Assembly (NCBI GenBank): GCA_964597315.1 | Contig: CAZQXD010000009.1 | Location: 31,971-95,970, forward strand | Source of the DNA: CAZQXD01 sp964597315 | GTDB lineage: Bacteria; Pseudomonadota; Gammaproteobacteria; Competibacterales; Competibacteraceae | Length of the DNA stretch: 64,000 nucleotides | Reading direction: 5' to 3' | In this document: piece after piece, positions 63,111 through 64,000 of the stretch | How positions within the stretch are numbered: position 1 is the stretch's first letter | How the letters are laid out: each line of letters begins with the position of its first letter | The notes under the pieces: generated by a model | Told to the model about the DNA's origin: nothing | What the model saw: the letters and a program-made list of their open reading frames with translations, nothing else | Database searches by the model: none | Made by a program: the position numbers and the translations under genes

Positions 63111-63590
63111 TCAGCCGATAGGCACCAGCAGCACCGGCACCGGGGAGCGCATCACCACTTTGTGGTCCACCGCTCCCAGCAGCATTTCCCCCAGGGCGGA
63201 ATGACGGTGGGTGCCTACCACGATCAAGTCGGCCCCCACCCGCTCGGCCTCGGCGACGATCACCTCAGCGGCCAACCCCTCCAGGGCCTGCACCCCGGAC
63301 ACCAGCCCGGCGTCGGCGCGCAGAACTTCCTGGCAGAACGTTTCCAGGTATTCCTGGTTCTGCTGATGGCGCTGGGCCTGGGCCTGGCCTAGGGTGGCGT
63401 CTTCGGTATAGCTATGGATCATGGCATAGCGGGCCGAGGAGGCGGCAAAACCGCTTAGGTTCTCCTCGGCGTGAACCACGTGGATTCTGGCCCCCAGTTG
63501 CCGGGCCAGACCCTCGGCGTGGGCGAACACCTCGGGGCTGCTTGGCCCCAGGCTGGTAGCATAGAGAATGGTTTTGACCGTGTAGCTCAT
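63111..63590 (-). CDS. Universal stress protein, UspA family
   Basis: This is a 159-residue single-domain protein. KTILYATSLGPSSPEVFAHA is the start. The ATP-binding motif (GTHRHSALGEMLLGAVDHKV) and the C-terminal PVPVLLVPIG are intact, so it is the nucleotide-binding subtype. It lies 80 bp upstream of accA on the same strand. Confidence 0.92.
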   Translation of the reverse strand: MSYTVKTILYATSLGPSSPEVFAHAEGLARQLGARIHVVHAEENLSGFAASSARYAMIHSYTEDATLGQAQAQRHQQNQEYLETFCQEVLRADAGLVSGVQALEGLAAEVIVAEAERVGADLIVVGTHRHSALGEMLLGAVDHKVVMRSPVPVLLVPIG

Positions 63591-63628
63591 GGGCGTCTCT
63601 CCCTAGCGATTGACAGCAGAGAATTGAG

Positions 63629-63910
63629 CTATCGTTGCGAATCGACATATTCCTTGAGTACCGCATCCATGCGTGTCTGCCAGCCCTTACCCGTGGCCTT
63701 GAAATACTCTATCACTTCAGGCGAGAGGCGAATGGACACCGGCTGTTTAGTCACCGCCGCCTTGGGTCTACCCACGGGTCGGAGCTGCCTAAGCGCATCA
63801 TCCGGCAACTCGCTGGCATCGGGATCTTCGGCGACTCCGGCACGAATCTTCGCCTCTTCTTCCGGCGACGGGAGGTCGAATATCCTTCCAGATTTAGATT
63901 TGACTTGCAT
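63629..63910 (-). CDS. brnA: BrnA-family antitoxin
   Basis: This is a 93-residue ribbon-helix-helix protein. KSKSGRIFDLPSPEEEAKI is the BrnA N-terminus, and KQPVSIRLSPEVIEYFKATG plus WQTRMDAVLKEYVD form the DNA-binding domain. It pairs with and represses the BrnT RNase toxin. Its start overlaps the end of the brnT frame, as is normal. The toxin is disrupted at the window edge. Confidence 0.9.
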   Translation of the reverse strand: MQVKSKSGRIFDLPSPEEEAKIRAGVAEDPDASELPDDALRQLRPVGRPKAAVTKQPVSIRLSPEVIEYFKATGKGWQTRMDAVLKEYVDSQR

Positions 63911-63957
63911 ATGCTCTCACCTCTTTCGGCAGCGCCTTTCGCAGGCTGACCTGGTGC
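63894..63957 (-). pseudogene. brnT: brnT 3' end, interrupted
   Basis: On the minus strand, the frame ending at the TAA at 63894-63896 reads HQVSLRKALPKEVRAYASQI, the usual C-terminal helix of BrnT (ISLRKA..REVRxYA). It overlaps brnA by 17 bp. Upstream of about 63957 the frame meets the IS605-type hairpin, so only about 20 codons remain in the window. Confidence 0.65.
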
Positions 63958-63960
63958 GCG

Positions 63961-63994
63961 GCAAGCCCCGCCGTTCAGGGCGGGGAAGGATAGC
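63961..63994 (+). mobile_element. IS605-type element end (hairpin) at the window edge
   Basis: GCAAGCCCCGCC-GTTCA-GGGCGGGGAAGGATAGC has a 7-bp stem (CCCCGCC / GGCGGGG) followed by GAAGGAT. It closely matches the right end at 54548-54590 in form (stem, then GGAGGAT). No tnpB lies to the left, so it is a solo end, or the rest lies outside the window. Confidence 0.6.
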
Positions 63995-64000
63995 GCGCGG

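Overview
The window is a chromosomal segment of a high-GC gammaproteobacterium. The lineage signal comes from RNase T, RluE, the accA-tilS pair, the prfB-lysS pair, the finR-fpr divergent pair and PtsP. Two runs of exactly ten N (8811-8820 in lysS, 38343-38352 in urtB) show that it is a scaffolded draft or metagenome assembly. I see no rRNA, tRNA or CRISPR array. I cannot name the genus.

Layout. 1-7490: two GGDEF-EAL cyclic-di-GMP proteins (the first cut by the window edge), a dienoyl-CoA-reductase-like SDR, and a LysR regulator divergent from ferredoxin-NADP reductase. 7585-20165: mostly minus-strand genes: lysS, prfB with its programmed frameshift, two c-type cytochromes, a cupin, rluE, an unknown membrane protein, a VgrG-tail-like protein, an AsmA protein and a MASE1-CHASE hybrid histidine kinase. 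20366-41575: a nitrogen/urea region with a broken symporter gene, ureD, hupE/ureJ, ureABCEF, then a foreign-looking insertion, ureG, ptsP, a TetR regulator and the urea ABC transporter urtABCDE. 41581-50053: small secreted and lipoproteins, a DUF294 nucleotidyltransferase-like protein, moaD-moaE, rnt and a DUF3422 protein. 50310-60567: an accessory region with oxidoreductases, a TnpB element next to a decapitated LysR gene, and several AT-rich small genes. 60741-63910: tilS, accA, a universal stress protein and brnA. At the right edge, the brnT reading frame gives way to the end of an IS605-type element.

How the parts work together. Urea import (UrtABCDE), nickel uptake (HupE/UreJ), the urease subunits and the maturation proteins (UreD, E, F, G) form one functional unit. 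The sequence shows sigma-54-type promoters (GG-N10-GC) in front of ureD, hupE and urtA, and an NtrC-like palindrome upstream of urtA. This fits expression under nitrogen limitation. ptsP, the nitrogen-branch PTS enzyme I, lies next to ureG. The cluster has been opened between ureF and ureG by about 5.5 kb. That segment holds a tnpB 3' remnant, a repeat, an orphan polyol-type binding protein, an NCS1-type permease and the broken 3' end of a polyol dehydrogenase.

Decay and mobility are a recurring theme. Three IS605-type right ends, a symporter/phosphoesterase chimera with an in-frame TGA, a dehydrogenase remnant with an in-frame TAG, a LysR gene without its DNA-binding half and an interrupted brnT lie within 64 kb.
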